The notes: a model not told the origin generated them from the letters alone. Numbered from the stretch's first letter, positions 50,275 to 59,830 are shown. The stretch is DNA of 64,000 nucleotides from Actinoplanes nipponensis (GCF_016862275.1 NZ_BOMQ01000053.1:186001-250000), one strand, 5' to 3'. Made by a program: numbers and translations.

Positions 50275-53200
50275 ATGACCAGTGCGCCCGCGGACTCCTG
50301 GACCGTGGCGATCCATGCCACCGAGACCGACGCCGCGCCGCTGGGCACCGGGGTGGTCATCGACCGCAACCAGGTGCTGACCTGTGCCCACGTGATGCGC
50401 ACCGGCGAGTCGACGCGCCCCGACGTCTGGGTGGCCTTTCCCAAGGCGCCGGGTGTCGGCTACGGGGTCCGGCGCCGGGCCCGGCTGACCCACGACGGCA
50501 TGGCCGACAAGAACGTCGACGTCGCGCTGCTGGAGCTGGCCGAGGCCGTGCCGGCGCAGGTCCGGCCGGCCCGGCTGCGCTGCATCCCGCCGGCCGAGCT
50601 GACCGGCCGGGCCTGGTGGGCGTTCGGCTTTCCCGGCCACGCCGAGCACGGCGGATCCGCCGCGGGCCGCATCGGTGATCCCCTGGGCTACGGCCTGATC
50701 CATGTGGACAACGCCGCACCGCCCGGGCTGAAGCAGGGCTACAGCGGCGGCGCGCTCTGGTCGCCCGAGTACGAGGCGGTCGTCGGTCTGATCGTCGCGG
50801 CGGGCAACGGCGACGGTCACGCCCTGACCCTGCACCACGCCGACGACCAGCTGCCGGAGCTCAAGCTGTCGGTGCTGGCCGAGTGGCAGGTGGGCGACGC
50901 CGACGACGCGGCGCTGGCCGCCTGGGGATGGGCGCTGGCCGGCGACGACGAGGCCGAACGCCACTGGCTGCCCCGGGCCCGCGGCGTCGCCGTGCACACC
51001 GAGCGCGGTTCCCGGTTCCGGGGCCGGACGGCGGCGCTGCGGACGATCAAGGCGTGGTTGGACGCCCCCGTCGCCCAGGGCCGCACCCTGCTGGTGACCG
51101 GCTCACCCGGCGTCGGCAAGTCCGCCGTGCTGGGCCGGATCGTCACCACCTCCGACCCGGCGGTGCACGCCGGCCTGCCGGCGACCGACACCGCCGAGTC
51201 CGCGACGGTCGGCTCGGTCTCCTGCGCCGTGCACGCCAAGGGCAAGAACGCCCTGGAGATCGCCACCGAGATCGCCCGGGCCGCCGGGGCCGGGCTGCCC
51301 GCCGATCCGGCCGACGTGATGCCCGCGCTCCGCAGCCGGCTGACGCGCCGTCCCGCCCGGTTCAACCTGCTGATCGACGCGCTGGACGAGGCCGCGTCGC
51401 CGGGCCAGGCCCGCAGGCTGATCACCGAGGTGGTGCTGCCGCTGACCCGCAACCTCGCCCCGCTCGGCGTGCAGGTGGTGGTGGGCACCCGCCGGGCCGA
51501 CGACAACGGTGACCTGCTGGCCGAGTTCGGCGCCGCCGCCGAGGTCATCGACCTGGACGGGCCCGAGTACTTCGCCGAGTCGGACCTGGCCGACTACGCG
51601 CTGGCGACGCTGACCGGCGCCGAGCGGGCGGGCAACCCGTACGCCGACGAGCGCGTCGCCGCGCCGGTCGCGCGCCGCATCGCCGCCCTCTCGGAGCGGA
51701 ACTTCCTGGTCGCGGGGCTGGTGGCCCGGGCCCGTGGGCTGCAGGACGAGCAGCCCGTCGATCCGGGCGCCGTGTCGTTCGCCGCGACGGTGGCCGACGC
51801 CCTGGACGGTTACGTCGACGGGCTGCCGTCCGCCGGGTGGACGCCGGCGCGGCTGGCGCTCACCGCGCTGGCCCACGCGGCGACACCCGGGCTGCCCGTC
51901 TCCCTCTGGCGGGTCGCCGTGGAGGCGCTCGGCGGCCACGTCACAGAGGAGGAACTGGCCTTCTTCGCGCGGACGTCGGCGGCGAACTTCCTCGTGGAGA
52001 GCAGCGCGACCAGCACCCCGACGTACAGGCTGTTCCACCAGGCGCTCAACGAGGCGTTGCTGACCGGCCGCCGGGACGACGAGCGGGCGCTGTTCGCCGC
52101 CTGGCTCGGCTACGCCCGGCGCACCGGCTGGTCGGCGGTGCCCGACTATCTGCTGCGGTCGCTGCCGCAACACGCCGCCCGGGCCGGCCTGGTCGACGAG
52201 CTGCTCGCCGAGGACGACTACCTGCTGTACGCCCACCTCGACCGGTTGCTGCCGGCCGCCGACACCGCGCGGACCGAGCTGGGCAGCGCCCGCGCGCAAC
52301 TCCTGCAGCGCACCCCGCAGGCCCTGCAGGCGCCGGCGCTGGAACGCGCGGCGCTGTTCTCGGTGGTGGAGAAGCTCGACGGCCTGGCCAGCGACCTGCG
52401 CCCGCACGTCGCTCCGCCGTACGCGGCCCGCTGGGCCCGGGCGCCACGACGGCTGGAACGGACCGTGCTGGAGGGGCACTCCGACGCCGTCTACGACGTG
52501 GCCGCCGTGCCGGTGGACGGGCGCAGCCTGCTGGCCTCCGCGGGCGAGGACGGCACGGTGCGCCTGTGGGACCCGCTCACCAGCCAGACCGAGCACGTCA
52601 TCGACTGCCACGCCGACTGCATCCAAGGGCTGGCCGCGGTCCGCGCCGGTGACGTGTCGCTGCTCGCCACCGCCAGCCACGACACCACCGTGAAGCTCTG
52701 GGATCCGCGCACCTGCCAGCTGGTGCACACGCTCACCGGTCATCGGGACTGGGTGCGCAACCTCTGCGCGGTGCCGCTGGGCGACGGGCGGGAGCTGCTC
52801 GCCTCGGCCGGCGACGACCGCACGGTGCGGCTGTGGGACCCGGTGACCGGAACGCCGGTGCACACCCTGCACGGGCACACCGGCTGGGTCACGGCGGTCT
52901 GCCGGGTGGGGGAGCACGTCGCCTCCACCGGCTACGACGGCACCGTCCGGCTGTGGCATCCGGTCACCGGCGGGCCGTACGCGGTGCTCACCGGTCATGC
53001 CGGCTGGGTGTCGACGCTGTGCCCGGTGGGTGACCTGCTGGCGTCGGCGGGTTACGACGGCACGGTGCGGGTCTGGGACCCGCGGGCGCGGCGGGAGGTG
53101 GCCGTCTTCGACACCGGCGCCGGTCCGCTGACGGACCTCTGCACGCTCGAGGCCGACGGCGCCGTGCTGCTCGCCGCGACCGCCGAGGACGGCATCATCC

Positions 53201-54243
53201 GGCTGTGGGACATGACCACCGGCACCGAGCGACCGCCGATCGAGGGCTACGCGAGCTGGATCCGGGCGATCTGCGAGCTGCCCGTCGGCGAGCGGAACCT
53301 GCTGGCCACGGCCGGGGACGACGGCACCGTACGGCTCTGGGACGCGGCCACCGGCCGGGCGGAGGCGGTGATGGACGGCGGCCGGTTGGGCGCGGTGGCC
53401 GCCCTGGCCGAGGTGCCGTCAGCCGCCGGACCCCTCGTCGCGACCACCGGCAGCGACGGGACCGTCCGCCTCTGGGAGCCGGCGACCGGTGAGCAGCGAC
53501 TCGACCTGTCCACCCACGGCACCACGGTCACCGACGTGTGCGCGCTGGCCGACGAGGAGCTGCACCTGATCGCCGTCTCCAGCGAGGACCGCGCGGTCCG
53601 GGTGTGGGACGTGGACAGCGGCGAGCTGTTCAAGGAGCTCAAGGAGCACCACGAGCGGGTCAACGCGGTGTGCGCCGTCGGGCCGCTGCTGGTCTCGGGG
53701 GCCGACGACCTCATCGTGCGCGTGTGGGACATCCACCAGGACGGGGCGCGCCCGCTGCTGGGCCACGCCAACTGGGTGACCGCCCTGACCGCGGTCCGCC
53801 ACGACGGCCGGGAGCTGCTGGTCTCGGCCGACAAGAACGGCACGATCAGGCTGTGGGATCCCGGCGGCGAGCTGCTGTGGGAACGCCACGGGCACCACGA
53901 CGCGGTGAACGCGCTGACCGGGCTCTCGGCCGGCGGCCGCGACGTGCTGGTCTCGGCGGGCGCCGACCGCACGATCCGGCTGTGGAGTCCCGAGGACGGC
54001 GCGCCGGCCGGGGTGCTCACCGGCCACACGGCGCCGGTGACGGGGGTGTGTCCGGTGACGGCCGGCGGCCGGGCCCTGCTGGCGTCGGCGAGCCTCGACC
54101 GGACGGTGCGGTTGTGGGATCCGGCCACCGGCCGGGCGCTGCGGTCCATCCCGGTGCATCATCGCGCGCTGGCCTGCCGGTACGTCGGCGACGTCCTGAT
54201 GGTGGGCCTGGACCGTGGCCTGCTCGCCCTCACCCTCGGGTGA
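50275..54243 (+). CDS. Trypsin-like protease - STAND NTPase - WD40 fusion protein
   Basis: 1322 aa. A chymotrypsin-fold protease at the N-terminus has a complete triad: His39 (T-C-A-H-V), Asp82 (V-D-V-A-L-L), Ser157 (G-Y-S-G-G-A-L). A STAND/NACHT-type NTPase follows with P-loop G-S-P-G-V-G-K-S (276-283), Walker B N-L-L-I-D-A-L-D-E and V-V-V-G-T-R sensor. A helical winged region comes next. From about residue 725 there are 13 WD40 repeats ending in R-L-W-D-P-like tails plus one degenerate, enough for two seven-bladed propellers. Architecture: WD40 senses, NTPase switches, protease acts. All catalytic residues are intact. Confidence 0.9.
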   Translation: MTSAPADSWTVAIHATETDAAPLGTGVVIDRNQVLTCAHVMRTGESTRPDVWVAFPKAPGVGYGVRRRARLTHDGMADKNVDVALLELAEAVPAQVRPARLRCIPPAELTGRAWWAFGFPGHAEHGGSAAGRIGDPLGYGLIHVDNAAPPGLKQGYSGGALWSPEYEAVVGLIVAAGNGDGHALTLHHADDQLPELKLSVLAEWQVGDADDAALAAWGWALAGDDEAERHWLPRARGVAVHTERGSRFRGRTAALRTIKAWLDAPVAQGRTLLVTGSPGVGKSAVLGRIVTTSDPAVHAGLPATDTAESATVGSVSCAVHAKGKNALEIATEIARAAGAGLPADPADVMPALRSRLTRRPARFNLLIDALDEAASPGQARRLITEVVLPLTRNLAPLGVQVVVGTRRADDNGDLLAEFGAAAEVIDLDGPEYFAESDLADYALATLTGAERAGNPYADERVAAPVARRIAALSERNFLVAGLVARARGLQDEQPVDPGAVSFAATVADALDGYVDGLPSAGWTPARLALTALAHAATPGLPVSLWRVAVEALGGHVTEEELAFFARTSAANFLVESSATSTPTYRLFHQALNEALLTGRRDDERALFAAWLGYARRTGWSAVPDYLLRSLPQHAARAGLVDELLAEDDYLLYAHLDRLLPAADTARTELGSARAQLLQRTPQALQAPALERAALFSVVEKLDGLASDLRPHVAPPYAARWARAPRRLERTVLEGHSDAVYDVAAVPVDGRSLLASAGEDGTVRLWDPLTSQTEHVIDCHADCIQGLAAVRAGDVSLLATASHDTTVKLWDPRTCQLVHTLTGHRDWVRNLCAVPLGDGRELLASAGDDRTVRLWDPVTGTPVHTLHGHTGWVTAVCRVGEHVASTGYDGTVRLWHPVTGGPYAVLTGHAGWVSTLCPVGDLLASAGYDGTVRVWDPRARREVAVFDTGAGPLTDLCTLEADGAVLLAATAEDGIIRLWDMTTGTERPPIEGYASWIRAICELPVGERNLLATAGDDGTVRLWDAATGRAEAVMDGGRLGAVAALAEVPSAAGPLVATTGSDGTVRLWEPATGEQRLDLSTHGTTVTDVCALADEELHLIAVSSEDRAVRVWDVDSGELFKELKEHHERVNAVCAVGPLLVSGADDLIVRVWDIHQDGARPLLGHANWVTALTAVRHDGRELLVSADKNGTIRLWDPGGELLWERHGHHDAVNALTGLSAGGRDVLVSAGADRTIRLWSPEDGAPAGVLTGHTAPVTGVCPVTAGGRALLASASLDRTVRLWDPATGRALRSIPVHHRALACRYVGDVLMVGLDRGLLALTLG

Positions 54244-54349
54244 CACGTCACGGTCTCGCGGCGGCTCTCGCCTGGGAATGCATCGGCGGTTATGGTGCCT
54301 CGGGGGCGCTCACGAGGCGCCGCGCACTCTTCCCTTCGAAAGGTTCCTG

Positions 54350-56152
54350 ATGACCCTTCCCGCAGGCGTCTCCCGGCGCGGTGTGCTCGCCGCCGCCGCT
54401 GCCGGTGCTGCCGCTCCGCTGGTTCTCGGTGACGCGGCCGGCGCCGCTCCCGCGACGCGTTCCGGTCACGGCCACACCCCGAAGACGTACGACCTGACCG
54501 TGCTCGGCACCTCCGACACGCACGGCAACGTCTACAACTGGGACTACTACAAGGACCTGGAGTACGACGACAGCGCGCACAACGACGTCGGTGTCGCCAA
54601 GCTCGCCGCGCTGGTCAACCAGATCCGCACCGAGCGCCGGGGCAAGGCCACGCTGGTGCTGGACGCCGGTGACACCATCCAGGGCACCCCGCTGGCCACC
54701 TACTACGCCAAGCAGGAGCCGATCACCACGACCGGTGAGAAGCACCCGATGGCCCGGGCCATGAACGTGCTGCACTACGACGCCGTCACGCTGGGCAATC
54801 ACGAGTTCAACTACGGCCTGCCGCTGCTGAACCTGTGGATCCGCCAGCTCGGGTTCCCGGCGCTGGCCGCGAACGCGCTCGACGCCCGGACCGGGCGGCC
54901 GGCCTTCACGCCGTACGTGATCAAGAAGGTCTCCCTCGGGCCCGGCGCGCCGTGCCTGCGCGTCGGCATCCTCGGCCTGACCAACCCGGGCGTGGCCATC
55001 TGGGACAAGGGCAACGTGGAGGGCAAGCTCACCTTCGCCGACATGGTCGCCACGGCCGCGAAGTGGGTGCCGGTCATGCGGGCCCGCGGCGCCGACATCG
55101 TGCTGATCTCGGCGCACGGCGGCGACAGCGGCACCTCCAGCTACGGCCCCGAGCTGCCGAACGAGAACCCGAGCGCGCTGATCGCCGAGCAGGTGCCCGG
55201 CATCGACGCGATCCTGTTCGGCCACGCGCACGCCAACGTGCCGCAGCGGTTCGTCACCAACGCCGAGACCGGCGCGCAGGTGCTGCTGACCGAGCCGTCG
55301 AAGTGGGGCCAGCGGCTCAGCCGGATGGACTTCACGCTCACCCGCGACCGCGGCCGCTGGGTCATCACCGAGAAGAAGTCCGACCTGCTCAACACCAACA
55401 CGGTGACCGAGGACCCGAAGGTGCTGGCCGCCGTGCGCGCGCAGCACGCCAAGACGGTCACCTACGTCAACCAGGTCGTCGCCGCCTCCACGGTGGAGCT
55501 GTCCGCGGCCGAGTCGCGGTACAAGGACACGCCGATCCTGGACTTCATCAACAAGGTGCAGACCGACACGGTGACCGCCGCGCTGGCCGGCACGCAGTAC
55601 GCGTCGCTGCCGGTGCTGTCGATCGCCGCGCCGTTCAGCCGCACCGCGGTGTTCCCGCAGGGCAACGTCAAGATCAAGGACGTGGCCGGGCTGTACATCT
55701 ACGACAACACGCTCGAGGCGGTCGTGCTGACCGGCGCCGAGGTGAAGGCGTACCTGGAGTATTCGGCCAAGTACTTCGTGACGCTGCCGGTGGGCGCCAC
55801 GCCGGACCCGGCGACGATCAACGACCCGGCGGTGCCGGACTACAACTACGACGTGTTCTCCGGCGTCGACTACGACATCGACATCAGCCGCCCGGTCGGC
55901 GACCGGATCACCCGGCTGGAGATCGCCGGGGTCGCGGTGGCGGCGGACGCCCAGTTCGTGGTGGCGGTGAACAACTACCGGCGCAGCGGCGGCGGCAACT
56001 TCCCGGGCATCGTGAAGACGCAGGTCTACAACGCCCAGCAGGAGATCCGCCAGCTGCTGATCGACTGGGCCCAGGCCAAGGGCCAGATCAACCCGGCCGA
56101 CTTCTTCGTGCCGAACTGGCGGCTGGTCCGCGCGGGCGTCCCGGTCTTCTGA
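54350..56152 (+). CDS. Secreted bifunctional metallophosphatase / 5'-nucleotidase
   Basis: 600 aa from ATG 54350 with GAAAGG upstream. A Tat signal with S-R-R-G-V-L-A and a cleavable hydrophobic stretch. The calcineurin-like domain shows L-G-T-S-D-T-H-G-N, L-D-A-G-D-T-I-Q-G-T, T-L-G-N-H-E-F-N-Y-G, L-I-S-A-H-G-G and F-G-H-A-H-A, i.e. all metal ligands. The 5'-nucleotidase C-terminal domain follows (N-N-Y-R-R-S-G-G-G-N-F). It releases phosphate and nucleosides from nucleotides outside the cell. Confidence 0.93.
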   Translation: MTLPAGVSRRGVLAAAAAGAAAPLVLGDAAGAAPATRSGHGHTPKTYDLTVLGTSDTHGNVYNWDYYKDLEYDDSAHNDVGVAKLAALVNQIRTERRGKATLVLDAGDTIQGTPLATYYAKQEPITTTGEKHPMARAMNVLHYDAVTLGNHEFNYGLPLLNLWIRQLGFPALAANALDARTGRPAFTPYVIKKVSLGPGAPCLRVGILGLTNPGVAIWDKGNVEGKLTFADMVATAAKWVPVMRARGADIVLISAHGGDSGTSSYGPELPNENPSALIAEQVPGIDAILFGHAHANVPQRFVTNAETGAQVLLTEPSKWGQRLSRMDFTLTRDRGRWVITEKKSDLLNTNTVTEDPKVLAAVRAQHAKTVTYVNQVVAASTVELSAAESRYKDTPILDFINKVQTDTVTAALAGTQYASLPVLSIAAPFSRTAVFPQGNVKIKDVAGLYIYDNTLEAVVLTGAEVKAYLEYSAKYFVTLPVGATPDPATINDPAVPDYNYDVFSGVDYDIDISRPVGDRITRLEIAGVAVAADAQFVVAVNNYRRSGGGNFPGIVKTQVYNAQQEIRQLLIDWAQAKGQINPADFFVPNWRLVRAGVPVF

Positions 56153-56160
56153 CCGGCAGA

Positions 56161-56200
56161 GGGCCGTCGTGGTATTCCCCCCGGAACACCACGACGGCCC
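56161..56200. terminator. Hairpin terminator after the 5'-nucleotidase
   Basis: Arms GGGCCGTCGTGGT (56161-56173) and its exact complement (56188-56200), loop 14 bases, 8 bases past the stop codon. It can also serve the convergent Pro-rich membrane-protein gene. Confidence 0.8.
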
Positions 56201-56253
56201 ACCCACCCCCTCCCGGCCGGCCACTACCGCGGCCGGGAAGCTTCAGCGGGGGC

Positions 56254-57207
56254 TCAGCGCCCCGGCCCGGAATGCCACTGGCCGGACTCGTCCGCGGTCA
56301 GCGCGAGCGTGGCGGTGTGCCCGTCCGCCAGGGTCAGCCGGCACATGTAGTCCCGCATCCCGTCGGGGTTGCGTTCGGTGACCGCCCGGCACTGCGCCGC
56401 GGTGGCGGTGATGTGGGCGTCCCGCAGCTGCCCGTCACCGACCACGTTGCGCTGCACGGCCTCGAGGCGCTGGTTCTCCTGGATCCCGGTGAGCACCGGG
56501 CCGACCAGCACGGCGGCGACGACGAACCAGCAGAACGCGCCGGCCACGGCCGAGGCCAGGAAGGCGATCCAGTACGGGGCGGCGCTGTTGCGCCCGCGCC
56601 GGGCCTGGGCGGCGCGGCGCTTGGCGGAGACGGCCCCGAGAATGCCGAACAGCAGCGTGAACACGGCGACCGGCCAGACCGCGGGGGCCTGGGCCCGCGA
56701 GGCGTGCTGCATCTCGTCGGGGTAGGGAACCAGCAGGCCGCCGTGCGGCAGCGCCGGCCGGCCGGGCGCCGGTGCGGGCCCGGCGGCCGGGGGCGCCGGG
56801 GTGGCCCAGGGCGGGGTGGTGGGGTACGCGCCCGGTGCGGGGGCGGCCGCTCCGGGCTGCGGATACGGTACGGGCTCCGGGTAGCCGGGGGCGCCCTGCT
56901 GCGGGTAGCTGACCGGCGGGTAGCCGCCCGGGTAGCCGCCGGTGGGGTAGGCGGCGGGCGGCGCGGAGATCGGCTGCTGGGCGGCGTCGCGCTGGGCGGC
57001 GTCGCGCTGGGCCGCGTCGCGCTGGGCCGCGTCATGGTGGGCCGCGTGATGGTGAGCGTCGCGCTGGGCCGGGGCGAAAGCCGCGGGGCGGTAGGGCGCC
57101 GGCTCGTGGTGGACCGGCGGGTACTGGGCGTAACCCATCGCGAACTGAGGATGGGGGTCCTGCGGCGAGACCGCGTTCTCGGGGCCGGGGGGAACCTGAG
57201 TGGTCAT
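56254..57207 (-). CDS. Pro-rich two-helix membrane protein (DUF4190-like)
   Basis: 317 aa. The first ~165 residues are disordered, with His/Asp/Ala/Gln repeats (D-A-A-Q-R) and Pro/Tyr/Gly-rich segments. Two membrane helices (W-P-V-A-V-F-T-L-L-F-G-I-L-G and A-F-L-A-S-A-V-A-G-A-F-C-W-F-V) flank a basic loop, as in DUF4190 proteins. A small C-terminal extracytoplasmic domain carries two Cys (Q-C-R, M-C-R) that may pair. GGAAAGG before the ATG. Role unknown. Confidence 0.75.
   Translation of the reverse strand: MTTQVPPGPENAVSPQDPHPQFAMGYAQYPPVHHEPAPYRPAAFAPAQRDAHHHAAHHDAAQRDAAQRDAAQRDAAQQPISAPPAAYPTGGYPGGYPPVSYPQQGAPGYPEPVPYPQPGAAAPAPGAYPTTPPWATPAPPAAGPAPAPGRPALPHGGLLVPYPDEMQHASRAQAPAVWPVAVFTLLFGILGAVSAKRRAAQARRGRNSAAPYWIAFLASAVAGAFCWFVVAAVLVGPVLTGIQENQRLEAVQRNVVGDGQLRDAHITATAAQCRAVTERNPDGMRDYMCRLTLADGHTATLALTADESGQWHSGPGR
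56974..57033. repeat. 15-bp tandem repeat x4 (D-A-A-Q-R)
   Basis: Four 15-bp units in the Pro-rich membrane-protein gene, almost identical, coding for D-A-A-Q-R on the minus strand. Copy number can change in frame. Confidence 0.85.
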
Positions 57208-57320
57208 GCGGGGCCTTTCCGGTGGCGGCTCGGGAGCAGTGCCCTGCCAGAGCCCTTCCCATCGGCGCGCCCCACCGGGACCTGAGGACTACCCGGCCGG
57301 CCCCCGAATGCGCCCGCCGG

Positions 57321-58877
57321 TCAGCCCGTACCGGTGCCGGTGCCGCCGCCGTTCTCCCCGCCGCCGCCGCCCTCGGGCGGCGTCGTGGTCGGGTCCGGTG
57401 CCGGGGTGGTCGTCGTCGGCTCCGTCTGGGGCTCGGACGTCGACGGGTCCGGACTCGGCGACGTGGACTTCGACGCCGACGGCGACGGCGACTTGCTCGG
57501 GGTCGGCGACTTGCTGACCTTGGGGGGCGGGATGTTGCCCGGGTTGTTCGGCCGCACCGTCGGCGTGGTCGCGGTCGGCTCGACCGGTTCCTCGCTGTCG
57601 TCGGTGGCCGCCGTCGACTCGGCCGGCACCACGCCGCCCGGCTGCTGGTTGGCGTCGGCGTTGCCGTTCTGCAGGGCGATCGCCAGGGCCAGGCCGCCGG
57701 CCAGGAGGAACAGGCCGATCACGGTGAACAGGACGACGAGCTCGTTCCGGGTGCGGCCGCGCTTGCGGGGCAGCGCCTGCGGCGGGGGCGCGGCCTCCAG
57801 GAGGTTGCGCTGGCCGGGCATGGTGCGGCCGGGGGCGGCCGGGCTCATCGGCCGGGTCAGCGACGTCCCGCTCAGCGACGTGCCGGTCCGGCCCGGCCCC
57901 GCTCCGGCCATCCCGGCGCCGCCCAGGCCCGCGGCGGCCAGGCCGGCGCCGCCCAGGGTGGTGCCGGTCGTCGCGGGGCCGCCCATCATCGGGCGGCGCA
58001 GCGTCGTGCCGGTGAGCGAGGTGCCCGTCTGCGCCCGCCAGTCGAGGGTGCCGGCGGCGGCCAGGGCGGCCGCGGCGAACTCCGCGGCGTTGGCGAAGCG
58101 GTCCTCCGGCTGCTTGGCCATGGCCCGGCTGATCAGCTCGCGGACGGCCGGCGGCACCGTGGTCTCCGGCAGCGGCTCGGGGTCGTCCTCCAGGTGGCGC
58201 AGCGCCACCTGCAGGGCGTTGTCGCCGTCGAACGGCGGGTGCCCGGCCAGGCAGTGGTACGCGACCGCGCCCAGCGCGTACACGTCGGTGGCGGGGGTGA
58301 CGTTGCCCTTGGCCACCTGCTCGGGGGCCATGTAGAGGGCGGTCCCGACGATCGCGTTCAGGCCGGTCACGCTGGTCACGGCGGCCGAGCGGGCCACGCC
58401 GAAGTCGACCAGGATCACCGTGCCGTTGGGCTTGACGATCAGGTTGCCCGGCTTGACGTCGCGGTGCACGGTGCCGTTCTCGTGGGCGGCGTGCAGGGCG
58501 TCGGCCGCCTGCGCCACGATCGACATGGTCTCGGCGACCCCCAGCCGGCCCTGCTCCTTGAGCCGGGCCGAGAGCGGCTCGCCGTCCACGTACGCCATCA
58601 CCAGGTAGGCGCAGTTGTCCTCGTCGTTGGCGTCGCCGGCGCTGTAGTCGTAGACCTCGACCACGCCGGGGTGCCGGAAGGCGGCCATCATCCGCGCCTC
58701 GCCGTAGAAGCGGGCGGCGAACTCCGGATCCGTCAGCATTGCCGTGCGCAGGACCTTCACCGCGATCGTGCGGCCGAGCACCACGTCGGTGCCACGCCAC
58801 ACGTCACCCATGCCACCCGTGGCGATGCGCTCGTCCAACCGGTAGCGGTTGTCCAGGAGACTTCCCGAACTGAGCAC
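57321..58877 (-). CDS. PknB-like membrane Ser/Thr protein kinase
   Basis: 518 aa, GTG start 6 bases after TAAGGT (58889-58884), so probably leaderless. N-terminal kinase domain: I-A-T-G-G-M-G-D-V-W-R-G glycine loop, I-A-V-K-V-L lysine, H-R-D-V-K-P-G-N catalytic loop, V-D-F-G-V-A, and G-T-A-L-Y-M-A-P-E-Q. An Ala/Gly-rich linker, one membrane helix (VLFTVIGLFLLAGGLALAIAL) and a ~120-residue Pro/Ser/Thr-rich extracytoplasmic tail follow, with no PASTA repeats. The tail composition suggests cell-wall contact (inference). Confidence 0.93.
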   Translation of the reverse strand: MLSSGSLLDNRYRLDERIATGGMGDVWRGTDVVLGRTIAVKVLRTAMLTDPEFAARFYGEARMMAAFRHPGVVEVYDYSAGDANDEDNCAYLVMAYVDGEPLSARLKEQGRLGVAETMSIVAQAADALHAAHENGTVHRDVKPGNLIVKPNGTVILVDFGVARSAAVTSVTGLNAIVGTALYMAPEQVAKGNVTPATDVYALGAVAYHCLAGHPPFDGDNALQVALRHLEDDPEPLPETTVPPAVRELISRAMAKQPEDRFANAAEFAAAALAAAGTLDWRAQTGTSLTGTTLRRPMMGGPATTGTTLGGAGLAAAGLGGAGMAGAGPGRTGTSLSGTSLTRPMSPAAPGRTMPGQRNLLEAAPPPQALPRKRGRTRNELVVLFTVIGLFLLAGGLALAIALQNGNADANQQPGGVVPAESTAATDDSEEPVEPTATTPTVRPNNPGNIPPPKVSKSPTPSKSPSPSASKSTSPSPDPSTSEPQTEPTTTTPAPDPTTTPPEGGGGGENGGGTGTGTG

Positions 58878-58981
58878 CAGCGGACCTTATCTACTCGGGT
58901 GTTGCCACGGACGGATGATGCGGACCTGAGCCCCAGCGTTGAGCCGGGGCCAACTGTACAGATTCACGACACCTCCCGGCA

Positions 58982-59006
58982 GCGGCCGCCGGGCCCCGGC
59001 GGCCGC
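58982..59006 (-). terminator. GC-rich hairpin after the helical membrane-protein gene
   Basis: Arms GCGGCCGCCGGG (58982-58993) and CCCGGCGGCCGC (58995-59006), 9 bases past the stop at 59015. Confidence 0.7.
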
Positions 59007-59014
59007 CCGGGTGG

Positions 59015-59506
59015 TCAGTTCTCGTAGGTCGGCGTGGTGACGACCACGGTGTCCGACTCCGCGAGCTCCAACTGCTCGTTCTCGGCCTGGCGCTCGATCG
59101 CGGCGCGGGCCGTCGTCGCGGCGACCCAGCCCAGTGCCACACCGAGCAGGCCGACGCCCACGATCACGCCCCAGGGCAGCCCGGGCTTGCGGCCGGCCAG
59201 GGCGTTGGCGGCCAGGTTGGCCCGCGCGTACGCCTCGTCGCTGACCTCGGCGAGCTTGGCGGCGGCCTTGTCGGCCAGCTTGCCGCTCTTCCGGCCGGCC
59301 CGGTCGGCGAGCTTGCCGCCCTGCTTGCCGGCCTTGTCGGCGAGCTTGGCCGCGGTGGCCGTCGCGGCCGCGGCCTTCGCGCTCGCGAGATCGGCGGTGT
59401 GCTTGCCGGCGTCCTTGGCGCTCTCGCCGGCGCCCGCCATCGCGGACGACAGGTAGTCCCAGGCCTGCGCGGCTGTGCGCTCGGCAGTGTTCTTACGAGA
59501 GAGCAT
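59015..59506 (-). CDS. Ala/Lys-rich helical single-pass membrane protein
   Basis: 163 aa from the ATG at 59506, with GGAGG about 10 bases upstream; the frame extends to 59569 but without a ribosome site. Residues ~25-110 are repeating helical Ala/Lys/Asp/Gly segments (A-D-K-A-G-K-Q-G-G-K-L-A-D-R), like LEA/apolipoprotein-type stress proteins. One membrane helix (GVIVGVGLLGVALGWVA) and an acidic tail follow. A SigB/SigF-type promoter upstream would fit a stress role. No named family. Confidence 0.7.
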   Translation of the reverse strand: MLSRKNTAERTAAQAWDYLSSAMAGAGESAKDAGKHTADLASAKAAAATATAAKLADKAGKQGGKLADRAGRKSGKLADKAAAKLAEVSDEAYARANLAANALAGRKPGLPWGVIVGVGLLGVALGWVAATTARAAIERQAENEQLELAESDTVVVTTPTYEN

Positions 59507-59561
59507 CTTCTCGGTACCTCCTGCGATCGCCGGTGCCGGCGGGTGGGTCGACTCCGTCAGC

Positions 59562-59587
59562 GTGCCCAAGCGCCACGAAAAGCAAAC
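59562..59587 (-). promoter_or_regulatory. Possible SigB/SigF-type promoter for the helical membrane protein
   Basis: GTTT (59587-59584) and GGGCAC (59567-59562) with a 16-base spacer, one mismatch to the GNNT...GGGTAY form known for actinobacterial stress sigma factors. Confidence 0.35.
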
Positions 59588-59725
59588 GTGCCGGTGAACA
59601 GCCGGGGTCGGTCGGATGTGGACAGCGTCACGTCGGGTAAAGCGGTGGACATCGCTGGGTACGCTTGCGTCGGTTCACACGGGGCACACAGGTGCCTGCC
59701 AGGTTCACGCACTACGGTTCGAGCA

Positions 59726-59750
59726 GTTTCACCGAACCCGACGGGGGTAG
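59726..59750 (+). promoter_or_regulatory. Possible SigB/SigF-type promoter for the STAS gene
   Basis: GTTT (59726-59729), 15-base spacer, GGGTAG (59745-59750). It would start transcription near 59760 and give a ~85-base leader before the STAS start. Confidence 0.4.
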
Positions 59751-59812
59751 TCAACGCGGCCCCCGACGACGGCGGCATCAGGTATGGGCCGACGTCGTGC
59801 AGAGGAGAAGAC

Positions 59813-59830
59813 GCCCGGGGCACCCCGGGC
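59813..59830 (+). promoter_or_regulatory. Hairpin just before the STAS ribosome site
   Basis: GCCCGGGG-CA-CCCCGGGC, perfect 8-bp arms, 3 bases before GGAGG (59834-59838). Folding could limit access to the ribosome site; no partner known. Confidence 0.5.

Noticed and set aside
54244-54349. GTGACACGTCAC inverted repeat after the WD40 gene as a terminator
   Set aside because: Arms are only 5 bp; too weak to call.
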